Positions 1 through 13,086 of a DNA stretch of 64,000 bases are shown piece by piece; positions within the stretch are counted from its first letter, which is position 1, and the number at the start of each line of letters is the position of its first letter. Both the position numbers and the translations under genes were made by a program. Source of the DNA: Lucifuga dentata (lineage: Eukaryota > Chordata > Actinopteri > Ophidiiformes > Bythitidae); assembly GCA_014773175.1 (NCBI GenBank), contig VXCM01000470.1, positions 124,001 through 188,000 on the forward strand. Reading direction: 5' to 3'. The notes under the pieces are model-generated. The model saw nothing but the letters and a program-made list of their open reading frames with translations. It did not search any database and was not told where the DNA came from.

Positions 1-310
1 AAGATCTCAGGATATGAAGTGTTTTACAAGGTTTTATAAAGTTTTATAACCAAACAAACGCTTCCTAACAATGACACGGCACATTCGCAAGTACTCATTC
101 AGATTCTGTTCCTGTTACATGCACTGAGTGGATATCCCTAAACAAAAGTCCTTTGAAAACTGAAAAAACATGCCTTTAAGGTTTTCTAGGAAAAACTGTA
201 GTGGCTTTTTTTATTTTAATTTTTGGATCAGTATGTTCTGAACAGTTTATAATTTTCATACTATATAACTGCCAATTTTCTAAAAGGGTGGGGGTGGGGG
301 GGGGGGGGGN

Positions 311-356
<46 letters not shown>

Positions 357-2949
357 TTGAGTAAAATTGAGTAAACTTGTTTTATTCCAATAAAATGGAC
401 AAGTTGCGTATTTCCATGACCTAAAACAGATACAGTGTCTTCCATGTTTCCATCTTGAAGCTAAATAAATTACTTTTTTTTTTTTTGTTTCATATATGGG
501 AGTTAAACGGTCGTTTCTTCCCTTAATTATGAAAGCACTCTGTTTTATATATATACATAAATATAATCTAACCCACTATTTTTCTGTCTTACTAAATATT
601 ACTATCCTCTGTAACTAAAATTAAGCTTGATGGAACAAATAATTTTATACTTCTCTTAAACTTTAGAGCTAAATTTGGATTTTTAGGACTTTTTTTTAGT
701 AACTAGGCAGGGTTGGAGCTGCTATCATTATAGAACATGAGTCTTGTCAAAAAACATCAGTTAAGAAACTTTATGCATTATTCCTAAACAATAACAAATA
801 TTTAAGCTTAAAGTCTATTACGAGATTAAAGGCTTTTTAGTTAATTATTTGACTTATAATTAACTTTTTTGATGTTCACCTGAAAGACATTTTCACTTGG
901 CAATCACATCAAAGATTAGATTTGCTCCATGATGGAATTTTTCTCCTAATGACTATTAGGCAGAAACACAAAAGGTGGAAACAAGCATAAACACTGTCTG
1001 AGACAAACGAGGCCAAGCAGTTAACGAGCACTGTGACATTCTGGATGTTATCCACAAAGTGGCTCGTTATATCGATGGATTTCTACTGCATTCCCAAAAT
1101 GGCTGCCAAATATGCTCTATTGGGGTAGAGGAGGTGCCAGATTGGACTCAAGAGTTTTTGGTTTTTTTTTTAATTTTTTTTTACTGTACACCTTTAGTCT
1201 ATTGTCTATTGTCATGCTGTGGTAAAATAGCCTATTTGGAGCTATCAATCAAAACATTCAGTTTGTTTAATCTGTAAAGGAAACTGGTCCACTGGTGTTG
1301 CAAGAAAAATTTTGGTGTTTGCACTGACAGTGCACGTGGCACAGAGCACAGTTTAATTTGCAGCCAAATTTACACCACATGCCTAAATTTAAATTTGCTT
1401 AAATTGAATGGAATTTTCTTTAACCAAATGTCCTGCAAAAGAAACAGCATCGCATGATTTAGTGGATTAAAGAGAATAAAATTAAGTAACAAGGCTATAA
1501 ATTGGAATTCCTCGTGATCAGTGTTGCATTCTTTTTCTCACCTCTCCTGTCCTTTCCATTACTCACTGCCAAATAAAACACAAAAGCTTAAAAATATTGG
1601 CTAGAGACCTACTCACACAACACTGCAAACATTCATTTATGTATTTTACTATGGTATAGCTACATTAATGGCAACCACCAGTTTCACCATGATAAAATCC
1701 AGATGACGGCTGATTGGTGTGGGAATAACAGTTTAAAGAAATCTGGCATATCTGAAGCCTCAAATCTATTCATATCATTCATATTCATTCATATCATGTC
1801 TATTTGGTTAGCTATGCCTATAATTTTGTTTGAAACACTGACCTGCCATCTGTGTACATGAACAAGATGCTGTTGCTGTGAGCTATTTCTTCCAAGGAAG
1901 CGCTGATTAAATGCATGGTATCATTTTAAAATTTCACTTCAGTAAACTTGATTGATCAGGCAGGAGTAATAAACTACATAAAGGAATTAGATCAAGTAAA
2001 TTAGCATGGCCTTATTCAGAATTTAATCTTTGGCAAACATTGTGGCTGTAACACGTGAGATCAGCAGTGACCCTGAGTTATTTAGTTGGTCAGTAACTTG
2101 CTGAGTATGAAGGGAGGATATGCTATAGATGAAAAGTGAAGGTCGGTGAAGCCAAAAGAAAGGTGGGATGGATTGTTGGGTGCAGATTAATGGAACACAT
2201 CTTTCCCTCTTCCATCCCAGCCGCAGGTCTACAGTTTATCTGCTGGGTCTCTTTCATATAATAATGAGTTTCCTTGGTCTGCAGACATGCTCTTAAATAT
2301 TCATGAGTTATGGGCGGGTTTTAGCTGTGACACAGAAAGCAGGCAAATGCATGTGGCTCAAGCATTGTGAATATTAATGCATATGTGGAATACATACATA
2401 TAAATACTCATTAGTGACTTAACTAAGATGAAACCGGGCACCTGATACTCTGGACTACAAACATTTCCAAGTCACATAATGGCTGTCTCCTCTTCAGTGG
2501 TACTGTATAGCCTGTGCTTACGGTTAAACAAGAGTTTCTGACATCAAGCCCACTCTTCATTGTAACAGCTCACTTCCACACAAGAGAAGCATTATTTTAT
2601 TCACCACACAATAATACAATGACCAAAATATACCTGTTACATTTACGTGGAGTTTCTTTTCATTTGAAAGGGATTAAACCCAGTAGGCTATGCCTGGCTG
2701 TGATATCAAATTGTACTTTATTCTCCTCCATGCAGCCCTGACCATGGTGCAATTCATATAGGACAGCTTTCTAATTAAACCCAGCTTGTATCTTGCATCA
2801 AGGTGTGCTAAAATATGTTGCGTTATGCTACACTGGCTCTTTATTCTCCAAATGCGCCTATTCAGACAAGGAATGATCTATAATGTAACAACCAGTTACA
2901 TAACCTATAGGCTCGCATCCTATTTATTTTATGGAAAAAAAAAATTGTG
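1..2949. other. AT-rich intergenic DNA, no gene seen
   Basis: The only visible structures are a G-run/N/poly-A artefact at 297-354 and short homopolymers. No reading frame resembles a protein. Confidence 0.7.
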
Positions 2950-3442
2950 AATGAATGGCGGCGGGGGGGGTGGAGGGAGTGTTCGCAACAAAAGAAAAAG
3001 TGAGATATGAACAATGAGTCCGTGTAGAACAGGTTAGGCGCTATAACGAACAGACACACGTGCACGTCCATAGACAAGTGTGCGCTCCTTGAGCAGCCGT
3101 GCGCTCAAGCTCACCTGTTCCAAAGCGGCCTATTTTTTGCTACCTGCGCGTGTCGGGTAAAAACTGTGACCTCAGAAATGACCTCTGGCGTTACTGATGC
3201 GTAGGCAAAGAATTATAGAATCCGCGCAAAACTTCTGAGCTGCAGGCCATTAATTCCTTAGGAAATATTCACTGGTAAAGCGAAGAGAAACTTGTGTTGT
3301 CGGCTGAGTGAGTTGGTCTGTGTGGCTGGTATCGTTTGGTGATCTATTAATGGCGCTCATAATGGACACAAGAACACGCTGTATTACTCCTCATCTGACA
3401 AAGCCAAGCGCTTTAGGACAACATCTGTCTGCCACATATACT

Positions 3443-3443
<1 letters not shown>

Positions 3444-3482
<39 letters not shown>

Positions 3483-3484
3483 NT

Positions 3485-3513
<29 letters not shown>
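3444..3513. repeat. (CT)n-(CA)n microsatellite
   Basis: (CT)n followed by (CA)n, with a single N at 3483 between them. It lies inside the CpG-richer block. Confidence 0.95.
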
Positions 3514-3516
<3 letters not shown>

Positions 3517-5655
3517 CGCGCAAGGATAGATGGAGCCCAAAGAACACGACTGACGTGTTGCTCCTGTTCTTCACGGCCTTTCCAGTGAATTTTGGAGAGC
3601 CGCTGCTTCATTTATCTTCCCTTGCTTTATCACCGCACGTATTTCAACTTTATTCAAGTGTTGAAGTGTCCCTATAAGAGGCTGTAATATAATCGGATAA
3701 GAGCCGGGATCATCACAAGTTGCCATTGAATATTTTGGAACAAAACGTTTGAAAAGGCACGCAGGAAGAGTCTCCTGCAACTTTAATCACAACAGAGCTC
3801 CGTATCTAGGCCATCCTTTACCACAACATCATGGCATCGTAAACAATTTTACATAGGCTGCTGTGCGCTATAAGGGGAAGCGAGTTGCTCGTTCATTGAT
3901 TTGGTGAAACATGGCACCAAAATCCAAACCAGAGTCGTCCTGGATTCATCTCAGAAACTGAGCCTGAGGTGTTTTATTTTACTTTAAGACACGGAGCTTA
4001 AATATCCAGCCTTCCGCTGTCTCCCGAGTGTATCTTAATGTAACCCCATCTCATAAATGCTGCGCCGTATTGATATTAATTCATAAAAAATGTAGGCTAG
4101 ACATCTGTCTGACTGTAAGCGCGGCGCGAGCTGTTGCTATAATGATCAATATCAAATATCAAAACCAGCTTTACTATCAGTTCAACAAACTAGAATCTAT
4201 TTAAGAGAAGGCTTTCTAATGAGTCCATGCTACCACGGTTAATTGTAATGAGGAAACGCGTATCCTCTTATTCAAATATCTGACCTAAAAGCCAAATGCG
4301 CACGTCGGCTGCCACAGTTGTTCCAGGCTCACAGTGTGTAAAATGTGAGCCAGCAGCATCGCTTAGGCATCGCTTAGACTGGAAGAAAACGACCCGAGAA
4401 AACACTTTGAGCAGAATATTGTTTTCGAGCGACCCCTGTCCAGCCAAAAGTAAAAGGCTAAAGGTAAAGGAGCATGTTGAGAAGAATGACAGATGGGAAA
4501 CTTGCGTCATGCCAGGGCAGCGCGTTTTTCTAGTCGCATATAAACGGGCAACAAAACCCTCCTGCCAGTCCAAACTAAGCCCCGTTTCCATAAAGACGAG
4601 TTTAATTTCATTTTATACACTGGCGTCACATTTATTGAATGTCTGGAATCCCAAAAAGAGTGATGTTCTATATTACAGCCTAATATTTGGTTAGTAAAGC
4701 CACAAGGAACTACATGGAAGTCAGTAGTATTTCACGTATATCGTCCTGAAGTCAACAAGCATTTTTTTTTATCTCTATAATTACAAATTCCTGTATTTCT
4801 GCCTTTTAATAATAGCCCTATAGATATTGTAAAGATACATCCCCTTTCCTACTTTTCTGAATTTCTTACCTGCAGTCCGAAGCTCGTTCAAAAAGTGGCC
4901 ACAGCGTTTCCACAGCTCCCCCAGTTTTCCCCCGACGACGCACGTAGTTTTTAATATGTTCCTTTACTTTGTTTCATTTCTCACTTCCATCTTCTTTTCA
5001 TCTCATCAATAAACACACGCTGCAGCCTACCTTCATAGAGCAGCTCGGTTCAAGTGTGCCCTCCCATTTTTTAACTATACATCGAGTACTTTGAGGGGAG
5101 GTGGTGGAGGGAGGAGAGGAGAGGAGAGGAGAGGGGCACAGGCACGCCTTTTCACTTAAAGCTGCAATTGGGAGAACAGGGCACTGGCTTGGGTTGGATC
5201 ATAAATCCGTCAACATTATTATGCCCCAATCATCGAGAGACAGTGGGACGGTGTAGTGAAACCGGCTCCATTATGGTTCTGTGGAAGTAGTGGGAGTTAT
5301 AGTAATAGTAGTAGTAGTTGTTGTAGTAGTAGTAGTAGTTTTCCTCCTACTCCACTTCTTCAAGTTTACTCCTGACTGAGCAGCAACAAGCAAACAAGCA
5401 TCATTTGCTAATTTAAACCCCGTCATCGTTTTGAAGGTTTATATCAGGTTCGCTGTCTTATTCGGAGCGTCCATGTCACTCATAAAGCCGTCAGTTTTTT
5501 AAGTTATTATTTTTAACTATAGGGATTAAACGCCCACTGTTCAAAATCAGACCGTTCACGGTTTTGAGATGTGAATGAACTCTCCAGTCTGTGCCCAGTC
5601 TGGATCAAAAGGACAGGGAGCTAAGCGTTTGTGTCGATCACGCATCTGAACTTTT

Positions 5656-5730
5656 CATTGGACGACGTCGCTGTCAATCAAGCACACAGCTGAATCCTGG
5701 CTTCCCATTGGACAATGCCCCTGCCAATCT
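5656..5730. promoter_or_regulatory. Duplicated CCAAT/TALE module
   Basis: Two 25-bp modules start exactly 50 bp apart (5656 and 5706). Each has CATTGGAC, a 7-base spacer, then CTG(T/C)CAATC(A/T). The first carries CTGTCAATCA (5671-5680), a perfect reverse complement of the PBX-MEIS/PREP decamer TGATTGACAG; the second has this replaced by a CCAAT core (5724-5728). The ATTGG in each module is an inverted NF-Y box. Further CCAAT boxes follow at 5872 and 5934. Confidence 0.6.
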
Positions 5731-6299
5731 TCTTAGGCACCAACAAGCTAGATTGTCTGCTGTGTCTTTTACTTTCTACGCATTTCTATTTTCTCATTTA
5801 TTTATTTTTTAACGTCCCGAGCTGACCTCGAGTTAGCGAACAGAGGGAAAAAATGGTGTCGGTTCAGCCGACCAATCAGATTGAGTAGAGCGATGGCTTT
5901 TCTCTCGTTGTTGTTGATTTTTTTTGTCATTATCCAATGCCTTGAGATATATTGTGGCTGGCATAGAATAAAGCAGTAATGGGTCATCTGGGACCCTCCA
6001 CCCCCCTGCACCCACCGCCTTAATGCCCCCTCCCTGTCTAGACAGTGACAGGTGTGCGTGTGTCGGCGCACACGCGTGTCTGTAGTTCACATCATAGTAT
6101 TGAATCATGCTGGGGTTAGTGTTGGGTAGATTTTTGTAATATCCACGTGTGCTTATTTTGTAGGATACGATGCACAGGATATTCAGCGTTAAATGATTCT
6201 TGAAAGAAAAGCTTTTTAGAAATAGGTCAGATAACTCAGATGACGATCAGCCTGTTGTATTCTGCCTTCCAACCTCTGCTACTGTGAGTAGTGTGTGAA

Positions 6300-6425
6300 A
6301 ACTCTATTTAAAAGTGAACTCTGGAACTTTGCATGGAGCCCGGCAGCTGTGCGGGGAGACAGCGGTGTCGCTCCAGACAGTCGCCATCTCTCAGGCTGGA
6401 GGCTCCAATACGGATATTGTGTGAG
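6300..6425 (+). promoter_or_regulatory. Candidate TATA promoter with short first exon
   Basis: TATTTAAA at about 6304 is followed some 28 bp later by ATGGAGCCCGG (6332) in a GC-rich stretch, and a consensus donor gtgagc begins at 6421. The reading frame from 6332 runs 36 codons to a stop if unspliced and is Arg-rich; I do not recognise it. It may equally be an untranslated first exon. Confidence 0.25.
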
Positions 6426-6927
6426 CACCGTGATGAGCACTGAGGGCATTCAGCTGACTGTGCGCGCCACCTGCAGGACTCTGCTGTGGATTTGATCTGC
6501 GGGTTCAAGGGAGGACACCTTCCGTCACTACTTTGACCTACATTAACCAGTGACACAGTAGGAACACGACTACCGGCCTGCACGCTTTTCTGTGCGCCGG
6601 CCCAAAGTCTGGCTTTGCAAGTGCGACACTAAATTTCATTTTACCAATCCTTTTCAGAGCTACAGAAGTCAGATTATGCTGCAGCCTAAAATTAACCTAA
6701 TCCGCTCGTCCTGTTCAGTCATCCGGAAGCACATGGAAGAGAAAAGCAGTGGCATGGAGTCATTTTTGCTGTTTAATTTACGCTTTACTGGGTTTGTCCT
6801 CCATGCCACATAAAGCATACACAGTACATAGTATTTCAAAATGAATTCTAAATCTATTCCGATATAGATACAGTATATCGATTAACAATTTTCTGCTATT
6901 ATATGTTTAATTATCTGCCAATTTTAT

Positions 6928-6930
<3 letters not shown>

Positions 6931-6980
<50 letters not shown>

Positions 6981-7009
6981 TTAAAATATAATAATAATAA
7001 TAACAATAN

Positions 7010-7046
<37 letters not shown>
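6931..7046. repeat. (GATA)n microsatellite with artefactual duplication
   Basis: Two GATA arrays, each followed by the same aatttaaaatataataata block, flank an N at 7009. The 67-bp copies are identical (6942-7008 and 7010-7076), so the true locus probably has one array. Confidence 0.9.
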
Positions 7047-7048
<2 letters not shown>

Positions 7049-8465
7049 TTAAAATATAATAATAATAATAACAATAATACTACTACTACTACTACTACTA
7101 ATAATAATAATAAGCAAATTACAACATCAAATAATTAATTTATATATTCTTTAAAATAGATAACGACACAGTTTATCTTAGCTTCAACATTTTACAGGTA
7201 GCTTCCACAGTACTGGGGCCTCTGATACACACACACAATGGGAATCACCTTAGCTGGCAGGGCTTTGCTTTAGGATTACAGACCCCTCTAAACTAATGGA
7301 CAGCCAGCGTATGCAGGGTAATATGCTCCTGTGACATGTTTTTAGTCTTAAATCCACAGTGAAGTTATGAATAGTCTGGGACTGTGTTACAATTTTTAAT
7401 TTTATGCAGCAGAGCTAACTCTAAATCTGTTTAAGAGATGGAACATAACCATGTGTGAGCCAGCATTTAATGAGCACTCTTGTCCAAAAAAAAAAAAAAA
7501 AAAAAAAAAAAAGATAAAACTAACTTTGGTGACATTAGCTAATGTGTGCCTGTTGGATTTAAATGAAATTTCAAACCTCATGATTTAAACCTGCTGAAGA
7601 CTTAAGAAGGTTTACAGTTAGACAGCAATGTCCTTGCAATCCAAATTAGGTTTTTTTATTTTTATTTTTTTTATGATTGGTAAAGCAAACATGCTATATG
7701 TGAGTACAGCTCCTGTTGGTTTATACTAAAGAGAGATTTCTTGCTAATTTCCCCACAACACTTAAAAGTATGATAATTCATGAACTGTTAGTTGCACATT
7801 TTAGATGAAAACATTTAATTTCAGTGAAACCTCAACCTCTAGCAGCCAAAATGCCATTACAATTTAATAAGCTAGTTTATTGTTTTTTAAAAAATTGTCA
7901 TTAGATTTTTTTTTTAACGGAATTGTTTTCCCCCTCTGTGGTAAAATAGGTGCCTACTTTATCAATGACAGGTGAAGTGTTATCATACTCACCTTTAAAA
8001 GCAACCAACAGAGGGCAGCTTTCCGACTTTTCTTCATAGATATGAATTCATTCATTCATTCATTTTTCTTTCTACTTTTATGGTTTTCTCCCCATTTCAA
8101 ATATAGTGTATACCATCTTTACTCTGTATTTCCAAATTACTTCAGCAAGTCCTGAATTATAAGAGGTGGTTTGCAATAGCAGTAACATGGTAATGTTACT
8201 TAACACTTACTTTGCCAAATAAGCTTTCGTCAGATACATTTTACCAAGGTGAACTGAGCTAGTACCTTTCACGCTGCTATTTTGAGGACCTGAGTGCAGG
8301 ATTTAGGACTGAAGATGAAGCAACACAAGTAATGATCTCACAGCACCTTAAATATTGAATTTGTTCTACATTCTTGTGTATTAGCTTTTAGCTATTTATT
8401 TTGCAAGTTCACTCTCAGGACTTGTACCAGTCTCTCTTTATCTGTTGTAAGATATTGCCATTAAG

Positions 8466-8843
8466 AATAATAATAATAATAATAATAATAATTATAATAA
8501 TTATAATAATAATAATGAACACAGGCTTTTCATTTTCATTACAGTCTAGACAAATCATTATGGACTAGATGGCATCACACATTGTCAAAATACCAGGACA
8601 GTTTCAGTTAGTGTTTGTTCAATCTGCAGTGTAATTGAAATGTTATTTTTGCTCAGAATATGCATCCATAATACAAGTAGAGGCAGAAAGTATTTTATAA
8701 GTATTTTCTCAGGATGCATGTACTTATTCTTTCTTGTACTTACTAATAGGATCTTATATGCACAAAAACATTAAATCATCAAAAATGTGAAGAAATCAAC
8801 AATGTCCTGTTTGCAAGCTTTTTGCATGGTCAGAAAGCAGTGT

Positions 8844-8891
<48 letters not shown>
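8466..8891. repeat. (AAT)n and (ATT)n arrays
   Basis: (AAT)n occupies 8466-8515 and (ATT)n 8845-8891. The DNA between them shows no gene. Confidence 0.9.
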
Positions 8892-8894
<3 letters not shown>

Positions 8895-10654
8895 GATTGT
8901 GGGATTTGCGTTGGACATTGGTGTGCTCTGCAGAGGGAGAAAAAATAGCGAGCTAAATTTTGTTGTATTAAGAATGTATAAATTAGCTGAATATATTTTT
9001 TACGGAAATTTTTTTAAATTTATTTTTATTTATTAAGATTGTTGAGGGTTTTCTAAACTTGAATATGATAAGTCAAAATGGTTAAAGTTGTATGTATGCA
9101 TAGCAGTCATTGTGTTATTCATTATTCTGGCTTTCTGAAAGGAGCTCTGCAGTGTAAATGTGCAATGGTGATGATGTGACCTCATTCGCCCTCGAGGCCT
9201 TGGTAATGACCTCCATGGTGTGTTTGTGTGTATCAAGGAAATTTTACACCCATTGTGGTGGATTGGGAGGCAGCCTCTGGTTACTGCAGTGCCATCTTCT
9301 TACATATAAAGATCAACACGAACATGACAACAAACATTAAAATAGGTTTACTTAAACAATCAGAAAGAGAATTTCAGCAACTCATTTCAGAAATTTAAAT
9401 CACTGAAAGAAAATAAATTAACCTGATAAACCAAGTATTCTGTACAGCACTGCTTAAATTCTTATGGAAAGTGCAAATATTCAAATATTAAACCAGCACA
9501 AAAGCAGGATAAGTATTACTCACACAAAAATGAACACTGCCCCATCGAGGCTGCAGGACTCAAAGCAGCCGTTTAGTTTGCTTATGCCTCAGGCCGGCTC
9601 TGACCACTGAAATGTTAACAAGCTAACAAAAGCTGGTACCATGTTGTAACTTAAATTAACCTACTGTCCTGTGCTCTTTTTGAACAAAGAGGTGTTTGTG
9701 TTTGCCATGCCAAAAGCTACTTAGCACCTCTTTGACCTTTTTTTTTTTTTTTTTTTTTTTGGATTATTTTTCTGGCATTTTTATTAAATACAGTAGTTAG
9801 CTGCAGATGGTACACATGGGAAGAAAGAGTTGTAGACGATATGCCAGAGTGGAACTGACGACACGAGACAGGCAGATGGTACTCGTGTTCATATGTGTCC
9901 CTCGAGGACATCTCCTTTCTGACATGTTCAAAACTGGCTTCACCAGATTATTAACACCTTTGTTAGCGAATACATTTGTTTGTTGATAGCTTTGCTTAAT
10001 TCCAACATAATTACTAAACCTAAAATGCCTTTAGCGCAGGTGACAGAAAGTATGGTTTGTTAGCATTAATAGTAAACCATTTCTTTACTTTCAGGATGGG
10101 ACTTGGTTTGTATCTGCTGTTAAAATGTGCAGAAACTGTGTTCTGGATGTGTTGCATTGTGAGATGAGACAAATGTTGTAACTCCTGCTCTCTACAGAAC
10201 GGCACCAACTGTTCAGTGACTCATACATTGTTTGAGATTAAGGATTTTAGTGAAGAAACAAAACAAAACATGTAGAGTTTGTAAAATCTGTGGTTTATTC
10301 ATCAGATTGAACTCTTCTCCAGTTTGAGTTCTTTACTCGCATTGTGTAATACTCCATACTGCTTGTACCTCAGCTGTGGAACTTCTAGAACAAATAAAGC
10401 AAGGAATTATTTGTGTACATACAGTACAACATGCACATTATCATACCCTGCTGTAGAACATAATTTGTTTTGATGGCACTAATGTGATCTGGGCCAAAAT
10501 TCTTTCATTTTACATTCAAATACCAAATTCGCCATTGTGTGTATGGCAATATATATTTGTTTACTGACAAATTAAGCATTTAGATCCATGTATCGAAAAT
10601 GCAGTTTAAACAAATCACATCTACAGTAATATTTATGCATTTACATTTAAACTG

Positions 10655-10912
10655 AGAAAACCCATGTGTCTGTGTGGGTTTTCTCTGGGTGCTCCGGTTT
10701 ACTCCCACAGCCCAAAACATGCAGGTTAGGTGAATTGGAACTCTCACTTGCCTGAAGGTGTGAATTTGAGTGTGAATGAGTTTGTCTGTCTATGTGTTAG
10801 CACTGTGATAGACTGGCATACCCTGCCTCTCACCCAATGTATGCTGGGATAGGCTCCAGCCCTGCAGTCCTGCACAGGAAAAGTGGGCATAGAACATGGA
10901 TGGATGAAATGA
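10655..10912 (+). repeat. Teleost interspersed repeat (GATGGATG-ending), copy 1
   Basis: The block contains the phrases gtgtgggttttctctgggtg, actcccacagcccaaaacat, tgatagactggcatacc and gctgggataggctccagccc and ends ggatggatg. This is a widespread fish repeat, in + orientation here. I recognise it from its sequence phrases but cannot assign its family with certainty. Confidence 0.75.
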
Positions 10913-11748
10913 ATGATATGTAGAGTACCTCCCCAAGGACTTAATAGTGCTGTAAGTACTATACATGATTTGCAGTGACAATCTCCAACAGAGACTAGAA
11001 TGACAGCAAGAGTTCAACAAAAACATTGCTTTGTACTTGTCCCTTTCAGGAACACAATCCAGGCATCATAAAAAAGTTATTACTATGTTCTACTTTTGGG
11101 AATATGGTCCATGAAGTAGAAATGATTGAATGTCACTTGTCTTTTGGGTTACAACAGCCTCTGTCTCTCCAAGGCTTCTACCAGTGTGGGAGAGAAACAA
11201 GATTAAGTAGCCACTTGCAAATGCCCTTCACTTCTCTGCCACTCGTTTCCTATAATACCCCAAAACAGTGCCTCAGCATAGTTTCATTAACCAGTTTGTT
11301 ATGCTGAAAACAATTTGCACTTGATTATAATTAAATGTTTAACCAATTCTGTATCAAATATCATCTGCCCACTTTTTTAAATTAAACATATACTCTGTAA
11401 ACTGATTAAGATTGTTGCACATTTCTGTTTTCAGTATAAACTAAAGTTAAAGTGTTTTTTTTTTTTAATGACAAAAATCAGTCTGAAATTTATTTTTATT
11501 GAAGAGTCTGGACAAATTAGATTTCATATATTTTGACTATACCGGAATGGCTTGAAAAGGTTAGCACAGGTCATTGCCACTTTCACATCATCAGGTTGCC
11601 AAGACTGGATTTCACTGTAACGGAGATGGAATCATTGATGGAATTAAAACCTAAAACTTGGCTCTGTGAATGTCTTTTGGCATTGGATCACCAAAAGCTA
11701 TAATGCGTCTTGGGTGTATTAGTGTAAACAGAGCTGCCCAACCCCAAG

Positions 11749-11824
11749 GAATGATCCAGAGAATGATCCAGAGAATGATCCAGAGAATGATCTAGGGAAT
11801 GATCCAGAGAATGATCCAGAGAAT
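11749..11824. repeat. 12-bp minisatellite (about 6 units)
   Basis: The unit gaatgatccaga is repeated about six times; one copy reads gaatgatctagg. No function is evident. Confidence 0.9.
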
Positions 11825-12628
11825 CCCCACAAAAGAGGAAACATGCCTGACCTCACCTGTTTATTTTTAACTCGTCTCCGGTCATATTCTGGGTCACTGC
11901 ACCAGCTCGCAGGTCAGTTAATGCGGGTCATGGCTCCAATTGCTGTACAGTGAAGTTTATACTGGAACAGGAACAGGTTGTTCTGTGGGCTTTGATTCTT
12001 ATAGAGGTAGTGTATATAAAACAGAGTCGCTATTCTGTCTGTGATGTCAAGCGGTGTTCTTGAATTGGTTTTGGATGGCACTGTTAAAAGGACAGTATGA
12101 CCTAGTATGATGCTGTAAATAGACTGCATGAACAATACATTCTGTGTACACACCCATAAATATACCCAATCATAAAACTACATCTGCCTGCTTACAAAAT
12201 GCCTATCATACACTGGCTATTCTATATGACTGTAATTGGTAATTTGATGAAATGAGCCTGTTGTGTAGAGCTTCAGTGAAAGTCATTGTATGAGCTCTCA
12301 TATGATACTTCTTGTGTTGCAAGAATTTTAATGGATTGTTGTTCACACAGGGGAGGCATCAGCAGGAGCAATCTTTTGCTCACAGGCAGATTTCACTGTA
12401 CTTGGACCGTGTGTGTGTTTAGGTGAATCAGTGAGAAGGGAAATGGAAATCATAAAATCTTGGTACACGAACTCTACCACTGTATCAATGAAAACAGGAC
12501 ATATATCTAAAACATATCATCTTATAAACATGAATGTTAACCTTTCCTCTGAATTTAGGGCATCATGGATAAATCACATGACCAAACACAAATAAAAAAC
12601 ATTTTAATTGTGTTTTTAGAGACTTTAA

Positions 12629-13086
12629 AGGACCGCACCGGTGATTTTGAATGTTTGAGTCCAATAAATACAACCCGCATACACGTGACATTATTACCAA
12701 CCATTTTCCAAAACAAACTACTAGAGCGGTAAGTTTTAGAATTGTTTATCCTACCTTCCAGACGTCCATTGGTTTCAGTTCAGTCTATATGCTATAAAAA
12801 GCAACTTGCAGAGACCTGAAATGTGATATCCATCACAGCAAACAAGTCATATATTAAACTTCTTGTCCAAGTCTTGTATTTTAGCATTTCTGCATGGATT
12901 CAACACGGAGCTACACAGAAGAAAACGTTTCTGCCAGGGAATATAGTCCATAATAATATAATGAAAGATTAGGGGATTTGGCAAAATAACATGAAAACTA
13001 ATATGTGCTTTTATGGTTGACAGTAATGTAACATATGTGGGTAGTATTTATTGGGCTTAAACATGCATAATCACTGGTATGGTCCT
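12629..13086. mobile_element. TTAA-flanked MITE, copy 1
   Basis: The ends read AGGACCGCACCGGTGATTTT and the inverted form ending in ACTGGTATGGTCCT, each bordered by TTAA (12625-12628 and 13087-13090). The shared termini and subterminal blocks (for example TACCTTCCAG...CATTGGTTTCAGTTCA) recur in the copy at 36874. TTAA duplications are typical of piggyBac-type elements; the superfamily is inferred. No coding sequence is present. Confidence 0.7.

Larger units (their letters stand above)
2950..6600. promoter_or_regulatory. CpG-richer promoter/enhancer-like block
   Basis: CpG dinucleotides are visibly more frequent here than in the flanking 10 kb. The block contains several CCAAT boxes, a TALE decamer, a TATA-like site at 6304, a TATAAA-like element near 4538 (catataaacg), repeated TATTGATATT/ATCAATATC motifs (4068-4160) resembling Onecut/CUT sites, and a GGAGA pentanucleotide tract (5111-5134). 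No reading frame in it resembles a known protein. It could be a distal dlg4 promoter or enhancer, or the promoter of an unseen neighbour; strand is undetermined. Confidence 0.45.

Noticed and set aside
4296..4694. Open frame of 132 codons on + and an overlapping 107-codon frame on -
   Set aside because: No recognisable motif, no splice logic, and both strands are open over the same DNA, as expected by chance in a GC-richer patch.
11749..11824. CRISPR-like regular repeats
   Set aside because: The units are directly adjacent without spacers and the genome is vertebrate, so this is a minisatellite.
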